The translations under genes and the position numbers were made by a program. 64,000 nucleotides of DNA, from the NCBI RefSeq assembly GCF_000482325.1, contig NZ_KI535295.1, forward strand, positions 1,227,060-1,291,059, given 5' to 3'. The notes beneath the pieces are model-generated. The model did no database searches and was not told the DNA's origin. It saw only the letters and a program-made list of their open reading frames with translations. The DNA is from Bacillus sp. UNC438CL73TsuS30. Its GTDB lineage: Bacteria > Bacillota > Bacilli > Bacillales > Cytobacillaceae. This document shows, piece after piece, positions 18,097 through 27,647 of the stretch (the stretch's first letter is position 1; each line of letters starts with the position of its first letter).

Positions 18097-19578
18097 TTGA
18101 AATCATATACTAAATTAATGATCCCCTTGTTGGTGTTACTTGTTTTCGGTTTGGCTGGGTGTGGCGGAGATAAACCGGTAACGAATGTTGGTCAATTACA
18201 TTTTGACCATCCATTAAAAATTCCGCAACTTCTAAAACCAACCATAAGTTCGGACGGTACGAAACATTTTCAATTAACGATGCAATCAGGAACGACAGAA
18301 TTTTTACCAGGGAAAAAGGCGAAAACATGGGGACTCAATGGTTCTTATCTTGGTCCTACCATCAGGGTTTCACGAGGTGACCACGTATCCTTTGATGTAG
18401 TAAATCATTTGGAAGTGGCTTCAACTCTACATTGGCATGGGATGAAATTACCGGCAGTGATGGATGGGGGCCCACATCAGATGATTGAAGCAGGAGAGAC
18501 GTGGTCGCCTCATTGGACCATTGATCAACCTTCTGCAACTACTTGGTACCATCCGCATGTGCATGGTAAAACAGCACAACATGTGTACCGGGGACTTGCA
18601 GGAATGTTTATTATCGATGATAAGGATTCAAAAAAATTGCCATCTAATTATGGTGTCGATGATATTCCGCTAATTGTGCAAGATAAATTGTTTACAAAAG
18701 ATGGGCAGTTATCAGAGAAGGACGATACCACCTATGGAACACTTGGAAATGAAATACTCGTGAATGGTACGTATGACCCATTTCTTAAGATAACAGCTAG
18801 TCAAGTGCGTTTTCGACTGCTTAATGCTTCCAATGCAAGAGCCTATAATTTTGGCTTTACGGATGGCAGGTCGTTTAAACTTGTAGCAAATGATGCCGGA
18901 CTTTTACAGAAGCCGGTCACATTAAAACGCTTCAAGTTAAGTCCGGGGGAGCGTGCAGAGATTGTTGTTGAATTTAAACCGGGTGAGAAAACCATTCTCC
19001 ACAGTTATAACAGTGGTGGAGAAATTGATCATGGTGAATTTGATTTGTTGAAAATGGATGCAACTTCTAAATTAACAGAATCCGCTCCATTAGCCGGCCA
19101 ACTTTCTACCGTACCGCCAATCGAGGTTCCAAAGAATGCGAAGCTACGTCAATTTAAAATGACGATGGATTCAAAGATTAACGACAAAAAGATGGTAATG
19201 GATCGAATTGATGAGATTGTGCCGGCGGGGGCGAATGAAATATGGGAAATTGACAATTTTGGCTCGTCACATAACTTTCATATTCATGATGCAGCATTCC
19301 GAGTATTGGACATAAACGGTCAGAAACCACCAGAGTATGAAAGAGGAAGGAAAGATACCGTGTTTATTCCCAATGGAGCAACGGTGAGGCTTGCCGTGGA
19401 ATTTGCGAACTTTGCCGACCCTAAGCACCCGCTTATGTATCACTGCCATCTTTTAAAACATGAGGATTCCGGGATGATGGGGCAATTTTTACTCGTAAAA
19501 CCAGGTACAGAATCACAAGTATCCAAAAAGTTGCCTAAAAACGATATGCAATATGAACATAATGGTCACCATGAATAA
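18097..19578 (+). CDS. Multicopper oxidase, lipoprotein-anchored
   Basis: 493 residues with a lipoprotein signal (LLVLLVFGLAGCGG, lipobox Cys near 22), so it acts on the outer face of the membrane. All copper motifs are visible: HWHG near 113, HPHVHG near 153, HNFHIHD near 391 and the T1/T2/T3 signature HCHLLKHEDSGMM near 451, with Met as axial T1 ligand. This is the CueO/CotA-type three-domain laccase layout. Likely roles are copper or manganese oxidation. TTG start after AAAAGGAG. Confidence 0.92.
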   Translation: MKSYTKLMIPLLVLLVFGLAGCGGDKPVTNVGQLHFDHPLKIPQLLKPTISSDGTKHFQLTMQSGTTEFLPGKKAKTWGLNGSYLGPTIRVSRGDHVSFDVVNHLEVASTLHWHGMKLPAVMDGGPHQMIEAGETWSPHWTIDQPSATTWYHPHVHGKTAQHVYRGLAGMFIIDDKDSKKLPSNYGVDDIPLIVQDKLFTKDGQLSEKDDTTYGTLGNEILVNGTYDPFLKITASQVRFRLLNASNARAYNFGFTDGRSFKLVANDAGLLQKPVTLKRFKLSPGERAEIVVEFKPGEKTILHSYNSGGEIDHGEFDLLKMDATSKLTESAPLAGQLSTVPPIEVPKNAKLRQFKMTMDSKINDKKMVMDRIDEIVPAGANEIWEIDNFGSSHNFHIHDAAFRVLDINGQKPPEYERGRKDTVFIPNGATVRLAVEFANFADPKHPLMYHCHLLKHEDSGMMGQFLLVKPGTESQVSKKLPKNDMQYEHNGHHE

Positions 19579-19606
19579 ACATATTTTAAGAGACTAGATT
19601 TGTAGT

Positions 19607-19640
19607 AGGATGACCCTCATGCGGTCATCCTTTTAATTTT
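19607..19640 (+). terminator. Terminator of the multicopper oxidase gene
   Basis: AGGATGACC, loop, GGTCATCC and TTTTAATTTT. Confidence 0.88.
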
Positions 19641-19728
19641 GTGTTTTAAACGTAACCAAGAATAACCTCACCATGTAGGCACCTATGCATAAAATGAATA
19701 GTGCAAAAGGGAGGTGTAATGTTCATAA

Positions 19729-21861
19729 ATGATGCATTTCAATCAGCATTATATAAATAGCTTAATAACCCAAAATATGCAATTAAGGCAAAGGATAGCT
19801 GAATTAGAGGATCAAATTAAGGGCCGGAACATAAGGGCTGATAACGGGAACTGGCCAATGCATTTGGCTGATTCGGGAAATACCAATTATTCAACTGCAA
19901 CTGTGCCTGTAAATTTGACATTAAAGAAAGATCCATTTAATAATGCTTCATCCCTGTTTAGTGTCGACCAGAATCAGCTCTATTCTGTTGAACGGATTGA
20001 GAAAAAAATCCTTTCGGCAACCGACCTGGATACCTTTAAAGAAAAATGGGATTTTTCAATCGAAAACAAAGATGCCTTTCAAGACCTCATTGCAAAAGAT
20101 GGAGTAATCTATGCTTCAACAATGAATCAACTGTACGCCATCCAGGATACTGGGGCGGTTCCGCAAACACTTTGGACAATTGATACCTTTGCCAGCCGGC
20201 TTTTAATTGATCAAAATACCATATATTACTACACTAGAGATGTTAACATGATTGAGGGGATTGTTGCAGTAGATGCAAAAACGGGACAAAGAAAATGGAA
20301 CTATACGCTTAAAACCAATGAGAGAATAGATGGAGCATTCGCAGTTGGCGGTAACCGGCTGTATGCTATTATCCGGAATCCCGTTCAAATGACCGTTCGC
20401 TTATACGCATTCGATTCTGCTAGCAGCACGGTTCTTTGGACATTCGATTTTTCTTCCGGTGCATCCATTTACGGAGCACCGGTCTATAAAGATGAGAAGC
20501 TTTATGTGGATGCCAAAGATAATACAAGAAATTTATGGGCATTTGATCCGGCAACCGGTAGGACATTATGGAAATTTGCTCTTACGGGTATGTTTACACA
20601 GCCAATGTCCGTGACGAATGATTCTCTAATTGTTTTGGATGAAAAAAATATTTTTGGAATTGATAAAAATACAGGAACGCAAAAATGGAAGACAATGTAC
20701 GCAGAGCAGTTTGTTGCTGGCGGACTTCAGACTGTTGTAGGCTCAAGAGGAATGGTTGTCGCGTCGGACAAAATTATTTTGGAGAACTACAACAAAATAA
20801 AATTTTATAATTCAGCAACTGGCCAGCTAATTTCATCAACCATCCAGTTGTCCACCACCACTGGCGGTCCTGGTGTACGACCAATTGGAGTCATCCAAGA
20901 CACCATTTTTGTAACAGAATCCAATCAAATCCTTTATACGTATGCAGTACCAAAACCAACCCAGGCAGATACCGAAAAGCCAACCGCAACCATCGATTTG
21001 GCACCTGTCAATCAGCTTTCGGTTCAGGATGGGAAGAATCAAATTAAAATCCCGGTGTCCATAAGTGAAACGGCAGATATGAATGTTACCGTTGTTGACG
21101 AAAGTGGCCTAGTAGTACAGACGATCGGATGGGACCGCCATTTGAAGGGTACATCTTATTTTTATTGGGATGGAAAAAACAACCGCGGCTTTAACGTAAC
21201 TCGGGGCAATTACCATCTTGTTGTCAAGCTCACCGATCTTGCCGGAAACACGAATGTGTATGATGCACGTGACAACATCATTCAGATTACAGAAGGTTTT
21301 GGTATAACAGTGAAAAATTCAAACCTGCGCACAGGACCAAGCACACAAAATCCAATCCTACTGACCATTCCCGCCGGGTCGGAAGTTACGATAACAGGGG
21401 AAACAGGTGATTGGTATCAGGTAACCTATAGTATGGTCACTTCGGTTCTGAAAGGATATATCTCCAAGCCATTAATCAAGGTTCCATCGAATCAGGAAAT
21501 TCTTCAGATAGACAGTGGGAAGACAAGGGTAAATGCCAATGTTCGGACTTATGCCGGGACGCAGTATGATATAAAATTCTTGCTCCAGATGAATACCGAT
21601 ATCAAAATTGTATCCGCTCTTGGAGACTGGTATATAGTAGAATACAAGAAAGATGCCTATTATTCTGATCAAGGGTATGTAGCAAAATATATTGTAACCC
21701 TTCCAACTGTATCCACTATCATTTATATTGTTGTTGCGGGAGATTCGCTCTGGAAGATCGCTCAGAAGTTCGGGGTAACGATTGACTCTATCGTTAAAGC
21801 CAATAACCTCGATCCTAATCAACCGATTTATATCGGACAAAAATTGACCATTGTAAAATAA
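19729..21861 (+). CDS. PQQ-like beta-propeller protein with SH3b repeats and a C-terminal LysM
   Basis: 710 residues. A short coiled coil (about 10-33, QLRQRIAELEDQIK) is followed by a PQQ-type WD-like propeller (about 45-410, repeated LYAIDxxTGxxxWK motifs), a FlgD-like Ig module (430-520, YFYWDGKNNRGF), two SH3b domains (about 525-585, NLRTGPS, and 600-660, NVRTYAG) and a LysM (665-710, VVAGDSLWKIAQKFG). Wall-binding modules are present but no signal peptide is seen, which suits a spore-coat or lysis-released protein. The best-spaced ATG (19719) is out of frame and gives only 13 codons. A sporulation role is inference. Confidence 0.8.
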   Translation: MMHFNQHYINSLITQNMQLRQRIAELEDQIKGRNIRADNGNWPMHLADSGNTNYSTATVPVNLTLKKDPFNNASSLFSVDQNQLYSVERIEKKILSATDLDTFKEKWDFSIENKDAFQDLIAKDGVIYASTMNQLYAIQDTGAVPQTLWTIDTFASRLLIDQNTIYYYTRDVNMIEGIVAVDAKTGQRKWNYTLKTNERIDGAFAVGGNRLYAIIRNPVQMTVRLYAFDSASSTVLWTFDFSSGASIYGAPVYKDEKLYVDAKDNTRNLWAFDPATGRTLWKFALTGMFTQPMSVTNDSLIVLDEKNIFGIDKNTGTQKWKTMYAEQFVAGGLQTVVGSRGMVVASDKIILENYNKIKFYNSATGQLISSTIQLSTTTGGPGVRPIGVIQDTIFVTESNQILYTYAVPKPTQADTEKPTATIDLAPVNQLSVQDGKNQIKIPVSISETADMNVTVVDESGLVVQTIGWDRHLKGTSYFYWDGKNNRGFNVTRGNYHLVVKLTDLAGNTNVYDARDNIIQITEGFGITVKNSNLRTGPSTQNPILLTIPAGSEVTITGETGDWYQVTYSMVTSVLKGYISKPLIKVPSNQEILQIDSGKTRVNANVRTYAGTQYDIKFLLQMNTDIKIVSALGDWYIVEYKKDAYYSDQGYVAKYIVTLPTVSTIIYIVVAGDSLWKIAQKFGVTIDSIVKANNLDPNQPIYIGQKLTIVK

Positions 21862-22035
21862 TAATGTTTTATAAAGGGTGCCTCGAGCCCTCTTTTTTGA
21901 ACTTATCTTGAATTTATCAAATTATTATTGTACTTTAATAAACATTAAATATTTTAATAATAGTAAAGAATGATATTTTTTATTTTCAATGAATAAAAAT
22001 GAACGTAAATTAAAATTTTTTGGAGGAGTCTACGG

Positions 22036-22362
22036 ATGAGTGGAATTGAAAAAACTCCCGAACCGCCATATTACGCAGTGATTTTTGCGTCGGAGAGAAC
22101 GGATGGAGACAAGGGGTACGCAAAAATGGCAGACAAAATGGTTGAATTAGCTTCTGAGCATCATGGATTCCTGGGAATGGAAAGTGCAAGAGACGAAGAA
22201 TTAGGGATTACAGTTTCTTATTGGGATTCATTAGAATCTATTCAAGAATGGAAGGAAAATTCAGCCCACAAAATTGCACAAGAAAAAGGGAAAACAGTGT
22301 GGTACAAAAATTTTGCTCTTAGAGTTTGCAGAGTAGAAAGACATAGCTTTTTTGAAATGTGA
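22036..22362 (+). CDS. Antibiotic biosynthesis monooxygenase (ABM) domain protein
   Basis: 108 residues with the dimeric alpha/beta-barrel ABM fold: YYAVIFASERT strand, helix YAKMADKMVELASEHHGFLGMESA, then ITVSYWDSLESIQEWKENSAHK, which matches the family pattern (S-x-W-x-x-x-x-x-x-x-W-x-x-x-x-x-H). Related Bacillus proteins are YqjZ-like; substrate unknown. GGAGGAG precedes the ATG. The DinB-like gene follows 30 bases on and may be in the same transcript. Confidence 0.82.
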   Translation: MSGIEKTPEPPYYAVIFASERTDGDKGYAKMADKMVELASEHHGFLGMESARDEELGITVSYWDSLESIQEWKENSAHKIAQEKGKTVWYKNFALRVCRVERHSFFEM

Positions 22363-22395
22363 AAATCTCGTTAATCCTATTGAAAGGGGTAATTT

Positions 22396-22922
22396 ATGAA
22401 TTTTAATTTGAATGAAGCCATTGAAGTATTGGAACGAACACCACAAACATTAGAATATTTTTTATCAGGTTTATCGAAAGAATGGCTTCAAGCTAATGAA
22501 GGCGAAGGAACCTGGAATATCTCTGAAGTGATCTGGCACCTCATCGAAGGTGAAAAACATGATTGGATCCCAAGGCTGGAGATCATTCTTCAGGAGGGCG
22601 AGGGTAAACCATTTCCTACATTTGACCGATATTCTCACTTAAACGAAAACCCTAATAGATCGATTGAAGAAAAGTGCAAGAATTCAGTGTATTACGGACA
22701 CAAAATGTGACAAAACTTAAGAATCTTATTGGAACTGAAAGGCATCTTGATTTAACCGGTATACATCCAGCATTTGGTAAGGTGAAGGTAAGAGAACTAC
22801 TTTCGACATGGGTTGTTCATGATTTAACCCATATTGCCCAAATTGTACGAATAATGGCTGAAAGGTACAGGACGGATGTTGGTCCTTGGATCGAGTATTT
22901 GGGAATATTGAAAAATAAATGA
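22396..22922 (+). pseudogene. DinB-family (four-helix bundle) gene broken by a frameshift
   Basis: Frame one (22396-22710) gives the first half of a DinB/DUF664 protein with [22 protein letters not shown], including the first metal-binding His. At about 22674 the frame changes, and the second half (through 22922) continues [18 protein letters not shown] to [15 protein letters not shown], with the second and third metal His. One T missing after the AAG at 22676 would explain it (AAGTTGCAA to AAGTGCAA). DinB-like proteins include thiol transferases. Either a recent mutation or a sequencing error. Confidence 0.82.
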
Positions 22923-22937
22923 TTTTTTTCAAAAATT

Positions 22938-22962
22938 AAGAGTTGCTGCGGCAGCTCTTTTT
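22938..22962 (+). terminator. Terminator of the DinB-like gene
   Basis: AAGAG-TGC / GCA-CTCTT stem with T run. Confidence 0.82.
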
Positions 22963-23197
22963 CCTGTTTAAATTTGGGCTAAACTGAACAACTGGAGTTA
23001 TTGCTTGTATTTTTTATCAATGAAGACCCCTTTCATATAGGTTTAATCAAGAATTTGTTCCGTAAATGGAAATAAATTAAGGATTAATTAAGTTAACTTT
23101 TATAAATTAATTCTGCAGGAATAACCTGACATGCAAAATTAAATCACAATTTAATCTAATCGAACTGTAATGAGGAAATAGAGAGGAAGCGAATAAT

Positions 23198-23719
23198 ATG
23201 GAATCTCTTGAATGGTACGCAATACGAGCTACAGGGGTGGTGGCATATCTATTATTATATCTAGCGGCATTAACCGGACTTTATTCTGCGGTTCAGAAAA
23301 AACGAAAAAAGAAAATAAATGGCATCCTTCATTTCCATGAGATGCTTTCCGATTGGTCATTAATTATGACATGTGGACATTTAGGGATTTTACTGATTGA
23401 TTCTTATTTCCCATTTAAACTGTCTGAATTGCTGATCCCTTTTACCAGCGGATATGAAACCATTTCAATGGCGATGGGGACGATTGGCTTTTATTTTTTC
23501 ATATTAACCTTTTTAACATCAAAATTCCGGAAGAAAATTGGTTATCAAAGATGGCAAAAATTGCATGCACTAAATCCCATCTTGTATATCCTCGTGACTT
23601 TACATGGTCTATTAAGTGGTTCGGATTTTCCGGGAACCATTTTGGCTGCTGTTAATCTAGTTCCAATCATTTTTATAGCCGGAATGTTGCCTTCGAGTAA
23701 AAATAAACTAGAAGCTTAA
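23198..23719 (+). CDS. Ferric reductase-like transmembrane (haem b) protein
   Basis: 173 residues, five or six membrane segments. His residues in FHEMLSD (near 47), CGHLGILLID (near 61), KLHALNP (near 125) and TLHGLLS (near 137) are spaced for two transmembrane b haems, as in the ferric reductase-like/MsrQ group. Long enough only for the membrane core; no FAD or NAD domain. It probably carries electrons from quinol or a soluble partner across the membrane. GAGAGGAAG precedes the ATG. Confidence 0.75.
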   Translation: MESLEWYAIRATGVVAYLLLYLAALTGLYSAVQKKRKKKINGILHFHEMLSDWSLIMTCGHLGILLIDSYFPFKLSELLIPFTSGYETISMAMGTIGFYFFILTFLTSKFRKKIGYQRWQKLHALNPILYILVTLHGLLSGSDFPGTILAAVNLVPIIFIAGMLPSSKNKLEA

Positions 23720-23843
23720 TTGAACCAAATTAGTAGGGTCAGAATGGGATTTTTGTAATAGTTTTTAGTTTAATAGAATGTTATAATTATGGTTGTTTTA
23801 GATGTAATTAAAAATTGGTTAGTTAGCGTACGGAGGTGAAAAA

Positions 23844-23933
23844 ATGGATTACGGTCTTTATGTTATCCTTGGATTGTTTGTTATCGCAATGGCAGCAACT
23901 TCTGTTATGTTTAGTAAAATGATGAACGAATAG
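23844..23933 (+). CDS. 29-residue membrane peptide
   Basis: ATG at 23844, eight bases after CGGAGGTG, and a terminator only a few bases after the stop. The sequence starts MDYGLYVILGLFVIAMAATS and ends with a charged MNE tail: one short membrane segment. Its own strong ribosome-binding site and terminator say it is a real small gene. No family recognised. Confidence 0.65.
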   Translation: MDYGLYVILGLFVIAMAATSVMFSKMMNE

Positions 23934-23935
23934 AT

Positions 23936-23961
23936 TAAAAACGGCAGATGCCGTTTTTTTC
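23936..23961. terminator. Bidirectional terminator
   Basis: AAAAACGGC, loop, GCCGTTTTTTT, shared by the 29-residue peptide gene and the converging EamA gene. Confidence 0.88.
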
Positions 23962-24885
23962 TTACATATTAACCTTTTGGTTTTTTATTTTTAAAAATGG
24001 AAAATACTTCGAGAATGGGATTTCAGCTAATAACATACCAAATAAAATCAATAGGCATCCGAAAATGGAGCGGGTTCCCAAAGTTATTCCATTCCAAAGA
24101 TAATCAGCTAATGCAGCAAAAACAGGTTCCATTGAAAACATTAAAGCCACCTTTGAAGGACTGGTCGACTTTTGAAAAAAAGTCTGGGCAATGTACGCAT
24201 ACGCTGTTGCAAAAATACTTGTGATCAATAACGCAATAATCACCGATGGATGTGACAAAATCGTTACACTGAGCGTAGGTTCAAAGATCAAGGCGAAAAT
24301 TCCACTCAAAACCGAAACGGTAATTAATTGAGATAAAACAAGATATAAGACAGAGGCCAGAGAAGCAAACTTTCCTGTAAAAACCATCTGGAGACCAAAC
24401 GCAAATGAACATAAAAGTGCTAACAAATCCCCGATATTTACTCCTGTCATGCCCATAAAGGCCAATAGGTAAAGTCCAAAAACAGCGAATAGAACGCCAA
24501 TTATTCCTTGAAAGGTAGGTTTTTGCCGCAGAATGAAATATGAAATAATCGGCACAAGTGCAACGGCCAATCCAGTTAAAAAGCCAGATTTCCCTGATGT
24601 CGTGTGTAATAAACTAAAGGTTTGCAGGGCATATCCTAAAAACAATAATAACCCAAGAAAAGAACCAATTTTAAATTCAGTGATGAGGATTTTAAGAGAA
24701 AATTTTTTTTTCTGTGAAAAAAATAGAAAGAAAAAAATCAGTACGGCTGCTAAACCAAATCGTAGAAAGTTAAAGGAAAACGGATCGATGGTTGATATGG
24801 CTTCTTGGACCACAACAAACGTAATCCCCCAAATGAATGCGATACTCAACAATGCAGAATTAACAAGCCAACGATTATGAATCAA
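23962..24885 (-). CDS. EamA-family drug/metabolite transporter
   Basis: 307 residues with ten membrane segments in two EamA repeats, the first starting NSALLSIAFIWGITFVVVQ and the second around DLLALLCSFAFGLQMVF. Inner-membrane exporter; substrate unknown. TTG at 24885 is chosen (GGGAG 9 bases upstream); an earlier TTG at 24894 abuts the ribosome-binding site. It is divergent from a MarR regulator and may be its target. Confidence 0.88.
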   Translation of the reverse strand: MIHNRWLVNSALLSIAFIWGITFVVVQEAISTIDPFSFNFLRFGLAAVLIFFFLFFSQKKKFSLKILITEFKIGSFLGLLLFLGYALQTFSLLHTTSGKSGFLTGLAVALVPIISYFILRQKPTFQGIIGVLFAVFGLYLLAFMGMTGVNIGDLLALLCSFAFGLQMVFTGKFASLASVLYLVLSQLITVSVLSGIFALIFEPTLSVTILSHPSVIIALLITSIFATAYAYIAQTFFQKSTSPSKVALMFSMEPVFAALADYLWNGITLGTRSIFGCLLILFGMLLAEIPFSKYFPFLKIKNQKVNM

Positions 24886-24990
24886 TAAAAACAACTCCCT
24901 TTTTTAGTGGCAAATCAGTGCAGAGTGTTTCTAAATAGGTTTGCTCACTTTTCTATATTTCTTTGTTAGGTCATAATGTAGTATATATGA

Positions 24991-25024
24991 AAAATATTTT
25001 GTTGTAAATACAACAAAATATTTT
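24991..25024. promoter_or_regulatory. MarR-type palindromic operator
   Basis: AAAATATTTTGTTGT and its exact complement ACAACAAAATATTTT surround AAAT: a perfect 15-bp inverted repeat ending 15 bases before the MarR start codon. The TTGTTGTA...TACAACAA core is of the MarR/SlyA type. Confidence 0.78.
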
Positions 25025-25039
25025 GAGGGGATTGTTTTT

Positions 25040-25492
25040 ATGAGAGAAATACTAAGAGAAATTGGAATGATTGCCAGAGCGCTTGATTCGATTAGTAATA
25101 TTGAATTTAAAGCATTCGACCTAACAAAAGGCCAATATTTGTACTTAATTCGCATATGTGAAAACCCTGGAATCATTCAAGAGAAAGTGGCAGAAATGAT
25201 TAAAGTAGACCGAACAACTGCGGCTCGGGCCATTCAAAAGCTTGAACTTCAAGGCTTTATTGAAAAAAGAAACGATGAAGAAAATAAAAAAATTAAAAAG
25301 CTCTATGCTACAGAAAAAGGTCAGGAAGTGTATCCATTTCTAAAAAGAGAAGGGGATTATTCAAACAAGGTTGCATTAAATGGATTTTCTCCAGATGAAA
25401 TAGAGACAATTCATCATCTACTTCAAAGGGTAAGATCGAATATCGATGTAGAATGGGAGTATGTTAAAAAAGGGAACAAGAGGGAATATTGA
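25040..25492 (+). CDS. MarR-family transcriptional regulator
   Basis: 150 residues, winged helix: dimer helices at both ends, recognition region ENPGIIQEKVAEMIKVDRTT and wing QGFIEKRNDEENKKIKKLYAT. Expected to repress itself and the divergent EamA exporter through the long palindrome in the gap, and to release it upon binding a small toxic ligand. TGAGGGG precedes the ATG. Confidence 0.92.
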   Translation: MREILREIGMIARALDSISNIEFKAFDLTKGQYLYLIRICENPGIIQEKVAEMIKVDRTTAARAIQKLELQGFIEKRNDEENKKIKKLYATEKGQEVYPFLKREGDYSNKVALNGFSPDEIETIHHLLQRVRSNIDVEWEYVKKGNKREY

Positions 25493-25503
25493 AGAGGATT
25501 GAA

Positions 25504-25535
25504 GATGCCTGCATTTTAAGAAAATGTAGGCATTT
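25504..25535 (+). terminator. Terminator of the marR-type gene
   Basis: ATGCCTGCATTTT, loop AAG, AAAATGTAGGCAT then TTTCT. Confidence 0.82.
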
Positions 25536-25721
25536 CTAATTTCTTGACCATTCTTTTTTTGATTAAGATGACAAATAAAAATTACTCATAGGAAGAAATA
25601 CAATAATCCGGGATGGAACTAAGAAGGTATGAATATTTAGCCATCATTACGAAAACGATAGAGTGAGGAAACAAGGCTTTGATGAATTTTCCTAGCAATC
25701 ATTTATACGAGGAGATTAAGA

Positions 25722-27098
25722 ATGGATTTTTTTATACCTAGTAGTAAAAAAAATGAAAGTAAAGATAAGAATTTAATGTGGTGGCATTTGTCGCTGATCG
25801 GTGTTGGCTGCACGATTGGCACTGGTTTTTTTCTTGGATCGACGATTGGCATTGAAACAACGGGACCATCGATTGTATTTTCTTTCGCCTTAGCAGCCAT
25901 TGGAACCTATATTGTTTATAGCTTATTAGCTAAAATGTCTGCAAAGGATCCACAAGAAGGATCATTCTGTTATTATGCAAACAAAGCATACGGGCGTTGG
26001 GCGGGATTCAGTTGTGGCTGGAATTATTGGTGTTCCAATATTTTGATCATGGGAAGTCAACTGACAGCACTATCTATTCTTTCGAGATTTTGGTTCCAAA
26101 ATATTCCTCTTTGGATCTTTGCTGCCGGATACGCGATTCTATCGATTATGGTTGTCATAATGGGAAATAAGGGTTTCGACAAGGTAGAAAATCTACTGGC
26201 CATTATAAAAACAGCTGCGATCGTTATGTTTATTATACTTGCCGCGGCGGCAGTATTTGGATGGCTCCATGGAGATGTAAAACATCCTGGTTTTCCCCAA
26301 TCAGCTCATGAACTTTTTCCAAAAGGCTGGAGAGGTTTTTGGTCCTCTTTAATTTATGCCTTTTACGCTTATGGTGGAATAGAGGTTATTGGCCTTATGT
26401 CGGTAAGGCTTAAAAAGAAAGAAGATGCTCCCAAAGCAGGAATCATCATGTTAATCGTTCTTGTCGTGATTTACATAATTTCACTGGGACTAGCCGTTTA
26501 TATGGCTTCTCACGGGGCATTTAATGAAAAAGAAAGTCCTTTTATAACTGCATTAGATAAATACCATTTTGGATTTTTTCCACATGTATTTAATGCAGCA
26601 ATTATTTTAGCCGGATTTTCAACGATGACAGCGTCCTTATTTGGGGTAACGACACTTCTTGTGACTCTGGCAAATAGTGGGGACGCTCCGAAGTTATTTT
26701 CAAAAAAACTAAAAAATTTTAAGCAGCTTCCCTTACCTTCTTTGGGCCTTGCGACAATTGGATTGATAGCCTCAATCATAACCGCCTTATTTTTGCCTGG
26801 TAAAATTTATGAATATATTACTACCGCCGCAGGCATCTTAATCTTATTTAACTGGTCGTTCATCATTATTTCTGCACTTCATATTTTAAAGATAAAAATA
26901 TGGGGAAAGATCATGGCTTTTATCGGAATCGCGCTCATTTTAGCTGCGGTGAGCGGGACGTTGATGGAAAAAAATATTCGAATGGGTTTCTTTGTTAGTT
27001 TACTGTTTGTAGCGATTATTGGCATTGTTTCATTTATCATGCAAAAGAAGATTTGGAATAAGAAAGAAGGGCATAATCCTTTGGGAGAGTTCTCATAA
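25722..27098 (+). CDS. Amino acid permease (APC superfamily)
   Basis: 458 residues, twelve membrane segments. The first helix has the substrate-binding GVGCTIGTGFFLGS signature of amino acid/polyamine/organocation permeases; the conserved YAFYAYGGIEVIG lies in helix six. Imports an amino acid with protons; substrate not readable. GAGGAG precedes the ATG; monocistronic. A GGCCCC..GGGGGGG imperfect hairpin near 27113-27140 may end the transcript. Confidence 0.92.
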   Translation: MDFFIPSSKKNESKDKNLMWWHLSLIGVGCTIGTGFFLGSTIGIETTGPSIVFSFALAAIGTYIVYSLLAKMSAKDPQEGSFCYYANKAYGRWAGFSCGWNYWCSNILIMGSQLTALSILSRFWFQNIPLWIFAAGYAILSIMVVIMGNKGFDKVENLLAIIKTAAIVMFIILAAAAVFGWLHGDVKHPGFPQSAHELFPKGWRGFWSSLIYAFYAYGGIEVIGLMSVRLKKKEDAPKAGIIMLIVLVVIYIISLGLAVYMASHGAFNEKESPFITALDKYHFGFFPHVFNAAIILAGFSTMTASLFGVTTLLVTLANSGDAPKLFSKKLKNFKQLPLPSLGLATIGLIASIITALFLPGKIYEYITTAAGILILFNWSFIIISALHILKIKIWGKIMAFIGIALILAAVSGTLMEKNIRMGFFVSLLFVAIIGIVSFIMQKKIWNKKEGHNPLGEFS

Positions 27099-27207
27099 CT
27101 TAGTATCCGTTCTGGCCCCTATCAAAAAGGGGGGGGTATTTTCCTAACCAAATAATACAATAGTTCCCTGATAACCAAAATATGAAGCTCTTTAAGGAGT
27201 GAAATAC

Positions 27208-27549
27208 ATGGCCGTTTTAGTTTATCAAACATTTGAAATCAAACAGGATAAATATAAAGAGGCAATTAATAATTTAAGGGAGATTAAAAAGTTTAGAAAT
27301 GATCATTATGATCAGAAGGTTGAAATATTAACCCCTGTTACGGGGCAAGACCATACATACACTTTTCTAACGACATATGAAGGATTAGCTGAAATGGAAT
27401 TGCAAGGAAAAAAGATGTTTGAAGATGAGGAGTACATAGAGCTAATTGGAGAATTTTTTTTGGAAAATATAGTCCAAGGCAGCATGTATACTCAAATTTT
27501 TCGAACGTTAAGTGAGAAGGAAAGTGATAAAAAAGGGAATAAAAAATAA
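27208..27549 (+). CDS. Dimeric alpha/beta-barrel (ABM/NIPSNAP-like) protein
   Basis: 113 residues from ATG at 27208 (AAGGAG 8 bases upstream; the earlier GTG overlaps that site). Pattern is strand VYQTFEI, helix KEAINNLREIKKFRN, strands KVEILTPVTG and YTFLTTYEG, helix, then YTQIFRTL: a ferredoxin-like half barrel as in ABM or NIPSNAP proteins. Function unknown. Confidence 0.65.
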   Translation: MAVLVYQTFEIKQDKYKEAINNLREIKKFRNDHYDQKVEILTPVTGQDHTYTFLTTYEGLAEMELQGKKMFEDEEYIELIGEFFLENIVQGSMYTQIFRTLSEKESDKKGNKK

Positions 27550-27647
27550 TTCATAGCCGCACCAATGGCCGGGAAAACTAAATGGGTAGTTCATGAAAGG
27601 TGTTTCTGTCAATGAATAAATTTGTTTACACGCTAAGGAGGGCAACA

